From NCBI GenBank assembly GCA_003152955.1, contig PMBQ01000415.1, positions 1 to 7,982 on the forward strand: a DNA stretch of 7,982 bases, in the 5' to 3' direction. The stretch is from Candidatus Bathyarchaeota archaeon (GTDB lineage Archaea > Thermoproteota > Bathyarchaeia > 40CM-2-53-6 > FEN-987). This document shows, piece after piece, positions 5,879 through 7,982 of the stretch (its first letter is position 1; every line of letters begins with the position of its first letter). Under the pieces are notes generated by a model. The model saw nothing but the letters and a program-made list of their open reading frames with translations. It ran no database searches and had not been told where the DNA came from. A program made the position numbers and the translations under genes.

Positions 5879-6259
5879 ATGAAAACTCGTCAAGTGTTGG
5901 CCCTCGTATTAGCCGGCGTTTCATTCTATCACTTGGGTGTATGCCAGCAAATCGCGGCCTCTCCTTCAGAAGTGTCTGTCACCTGCAAAGTCAAAGATGG
6001 AGCCGTGACCCGATCCTTCAAAATCATCACCAGAGGGAAAGTGAGCATCAGCATCTCATCACCTGTGGACTATGTCCGTGTGTCACCAACAGAATTCTCT
6101 TGGGGGGATGGAAAGGACCATTCAACAGAAGTGAAGGTCGTCTTCTTTCCGAGCCAACAATTGGTGAATCCAAAACCCTGGCGCGGGGCGATAATGGTCA
6201 AAGACCAGCTTAGCAGAAAACAAGTTGCTGTGATTTACCAGATGAAATGTAGTTACTAG
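5879..6259 (+). CDS. Small secreted beta-rich protein of unknown function
   Basis: This is a 126-residue protein. Residues 1-22 (MKTRQVLALVLAGVSFYHLGVC) form a signal peptide with a basic start and hydrophobic core. The end, LGVC, resembles a lipobox but has Val just before Cys, so it is probably cleaved as an ordinary secreted protein near QQ-IAA. The mature part is strand-rich: SEVSVTCKV, RSFKIITRGKVSISISSP, VDYVRVSPTEFSW, STEVKVVFFP, RGAIMVKD and KQVAVIYQMKC. This order of strands around a 'VSP' turn resembles Ig-like BACON-type domains, which is a loose similarity, not an assignment. C36 and C124 could form a disulphide joining the first and last strands. ATG 5879 has a good AAAGGAG seven bases upstream. 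The IS right end lies 73 bases upstream and no clear promoter is visible between them, so expression could depend on IS sequence. The next gene starts 257 bases later on the same strand and is also secreted. Confidence 0.7.
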   Translation: MKTRQVLALVLAGVSFYHLGVCQQIAASPSEVSVTCKVKDGAVTRSFKIITRGKVSISISSPVDYVRVSPTEFSWGDGKDHSTEVKVVFFPSQQLVNPKPWRGAIMVKDQLSRKQVAVIYQMKCSY

Positions 6260-6516
6260 AACGCTGGCCTGAAATATCGCCTGTCTGATGTGGAAACCAT
6301 AGGCTCCGTTCAGATGAGTGACGCGATCGTTGCAGGGTGGGAGATGGCCAGTTTGTGCGACCTGCACTGCAATGGGAAGACCTGCAATTCATTTGGCGGG
6401 TTGCGGCGAGATGTCATGCTTACCAGATGACAGAGGGAGAATGAAAGCGCATTCAACAATCGCAACGGAAAGCAGCGTGACTTCTTTCTAAGACGAGCTT
6501 TTGAGGGAGTCGAAAG
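6260..6516. other. Gap between the two secreted-protein genes
   Basis: This gap holds no gene I can support. Short frames such as one starting near 6314 (about 38 codons, three cysteines) lack a ribosome site and homology-like character. GACCTGCA occurs twice (around 6358 and 6379). No clear promoter or terminator is visible, so whether the two secreted-protein genes share a transcript cannot be decided. Confidence 0.35.
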
Positions 6517-7982
6517 ATGAACACAACCATCTTTGGTAAGAATCACAGAATGGGCATCGCTTCTCTTTGCCTTGCTGTCGCAGTCCTACTAGCCTTCTCA
6601 GAATCAGTTGTAAATGCCCAAGGGATCTCTTGGAACAACACGGGTCTGAAGGATATTCAAATTGGCTCGCTTGCGGTGAACCCTAGCGACAATGTCTTTG
6701 CCGGTCTTGTGAGTTGGAAGACAGGTCAAACATACGCCGGAGTCTGTCGAAGCACTAACCGTGGGCAATCGTGGCAAACCTTTTCTCCACCCCCCAATAG
6801 CCTCAACGTCTGGCCTTTGATCTTGTGTATGACAGTATATCTCGACGGAGGGATACTTGCTGGCAACGACCTTGGCCTGGGCGGTCTGATCGCGTCAAAT
6901 TCTGCAGGGGACACCTGGATTAGGATCAGTCAACCTCAAGGACCTCATCTTTCAATATGTGTCAACTCCAAAGGGTACGTATTTGTCGGGGGCGGTGGTA
7001 TTCGGAACTTCATTTCCCGATCCACTAACAGTGGTGTTAATTGGACATTTGCATATCAGCTTACGAACTACATCTTTCCAGCGTTGAGTGTTAGTCAGTC
7101 GACAGGCTTTGTGTATGCGGGGGCTGTGCTAATCAATAGCAGCAACGGCCAGGTCGTCGACACGAAGATTGTCCGTTCAACGGATGACGGACAGACGTGG
7201 ACCCAAATCGGGCAAAGTTCGTTCACAGGGCGCATTCCCATTACAATTGCCTTTGACAAAGCCGGTTCAATATACGTGGGGACGAACGACGGGCTGTTCA
7301 AGTCAACCAACCTAGGCCAAGATTGGGCGGCGAAGAATCAGGGGTTGATGAACACAAACATCTCGTCCCTTGCAGTAAGCTCCCAAGGACATGTATTTGC
7401 CGGAACCTATGGCGGTGGTGTCCACAGGTCGACAAATAACGCAGACACATGGGTACAGGAAGTTGATGGGATGGACGATCTCACGGTTCGCGCGCTAGCG
7501 ATTGACTCGCATGGGTATCTTTATGCTGGAACCGATAATGGGGGCGGTGTCTATCGCACGGCCTACTCGACCACAGCTCCGGCTCTACCGGTGGCTCTTC
7601 CTGCAACAAACATCACCCGAGAAATGTTTGTTGCGATTTGGAATCCTGCAGCGAATGCAGTGAGTTACCTATTAGATGTGTCGGCGGATAGTCTGTTCGG
7701 TACTTTCATAACCGGATACCGAAATAGGGTTGTGACCACAAATCAAGAGATTGTGCAAGGCCTTTCGGCTGATTCCAAGTACTTCTACCGGGTTCGTGCA
7801 TCTAACAGCAGCGGAGAGAGCGGATATTCGAACACCATCGCAGTGAAGACCACATTGACAGACGTGGTCGATTGTATTGAGCTCCCACTCGCGCCGGTTC
7901 TTGTACAGAACTACCCCAACCCCTTTAACCCGGCGACAACGATTCGTTACGCTCTGCCTCATCGATCTCACGTTACGCTCAC
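6517..7982 (+). CDS. Secreted Asp-box propeller/FnIII protein with T9SS sorting domain (3' end cut by window)
   Basis: The frame is open from ATG 6517 to the window edge (488 codons). GAGGGAG at 6503-6509 lies seven bases before the ATG. Residues 10-34 form a signal peptide (GIASLCLAVAVLLAF, with a probable cut after VVNA at 34). Six Asp-box (BNR) motifs of the SxDxGxxW type follow at residues 79-86, 128-134, 169-176, 221-228, 263-270 and 305-312 (for example STDDGQTW, STNLGQDW). Their spacing of about 41-52 residues fits blades of a beta-propeller, and phrases such as YVGTNDGLFKS and YAGTDNGGGVYR recur with them. Residues 353-447 are fibronectin-III-like (VAIWNPAANAVSYLLDVS...YFYRVRASNSSGESGYS). 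Residues 458-488 begin a T9SS type A sorting domain (QNYPNPFNPATTIRYALP, then SHVTL). Proteins of this plan cross the inner membrane by Sec and are exported to the cell surface by the Por system. The propeller may bind ligands or glycans; sialidase active-site residues are not evident, so I do not call an enzyme. Its final 50 or so residues lie outside the window. Confidence 0.88.
   Translation, partial: MNTTIFGKNHRMGIASLCLAVAVLLAFSESVVNAQGISWNNTGLKDIQIGSLAVNPSDNVFAGLVSWKTGQTYAGVCRSTNRGQSWQTFSPPPNSLNVWPLILCMTVYLDGGILAGNDLGLGGLIASNSAGDTWIRISQPQGPHLSICVNSKGYVFVGGGGIRNFISRSTNSGVNWTFAYQLTNYIFPALSVSQSTGFVYAGAVLINSSNGQVVDTKIVRSTDDGQTWTQIGQSSFTGRIPITIAFDKAGSIYVGTNDGLFKSTNLGQDWAAKNQGLMNTNISSLAVSSQGHVFAGTYGGGVHRSTNNADTWVQEVDGMDDLTVRALAIDSHGYLYAGTDNGGGVYRTAYSTTAPALPVALPATNITREMFVAIWNPAANAVSYLLDVSADSLFGTFITGYRNRVVTTNQEIVQGLSADSKYFYRVRASNSSGESGYSNTIAVKTTLTDVVDCIELPLAPVLVQNYPNPFNPATTIRYALPHRSHVTL

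Noticed and set aside
7672..7971. 99-codon minus-strand frame at the right edge
   Set aside because: It is antisense to the FnIII-like and T9SS region of the secreted protein, whose motifs fix the coding strand as plus.
1..7982. CRISPR array, rRNA, integron or phage module
   Set aside because: No regularly spaced repeats, rRNA-like stretches, attC-like sites or phage structural genes were seen.

Overview
The window looks like chromosomal DNA from a bacterium of the Bacteroidota/Ignavibacteriota-like (FCB) group. The main evidence is two type IX secretion (T9SS, Por) C-terminal sorting domains. One is a decayed copy near the left edge, ending in a GVYFYR...KLVFIR tail. The other is intact as far as it can be seen and starts with QNYPNPFNP, but it is cut by the right edge. 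No taxonomic marker such as rRNA is present, so this placement is an inference.

Layout, left to right. Bases 1-132 hold the last 43 codons of a gene that begins outside the window. Bases 140-408 are a broken T9SS sorting domain with a stop codon and a one-base frameshift. A strong sigma70-type promoter (412-440) and a leader hairpin precede a DinB-fold protein gene (550-1077), which is followed by a likely intrinsic terminator at 1215-1247. On the minus strand, 4008/3978 to 1427 carries two genes in the same direction. The upstream one is a sigma-factor-like protein, called tentatively. The downstream one is a membrane-anchored zinc-finger anti-sigma-like protein with an unusual FG-GAP-like extracytoplasmic part. 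Together they look like a trans-envelope signalling pair.

Bases 4361-5805 are an insertion sequence with a DDE transposase on the minus strand. It has related 25-bp repeats at both ends, with the left-end repeat present twice in tandem. It is markedly richer in G+C than the genes around it, which suggests recent arrival. Its transposase frame is out of register with the best start codon by one base in an A6 tract. On the right, a small secreted protein gene (5879-6259) is followed by a large secreted protein gene (6517 to the edge) with Asp-box propeller repeats, a fibronectin-III-like domain and the T9SS sorting domain.

Most of the window is ordinary accessory content of such genomes. The parts most worth a second look are the sigma-like/anti-sigma-like pair with its FG-GAP sensor, the doubled IS end with the start-proximal frameshift, and the decayed secretion signal. 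I did not find a clear new multi-gene defence or biosynthetic system.
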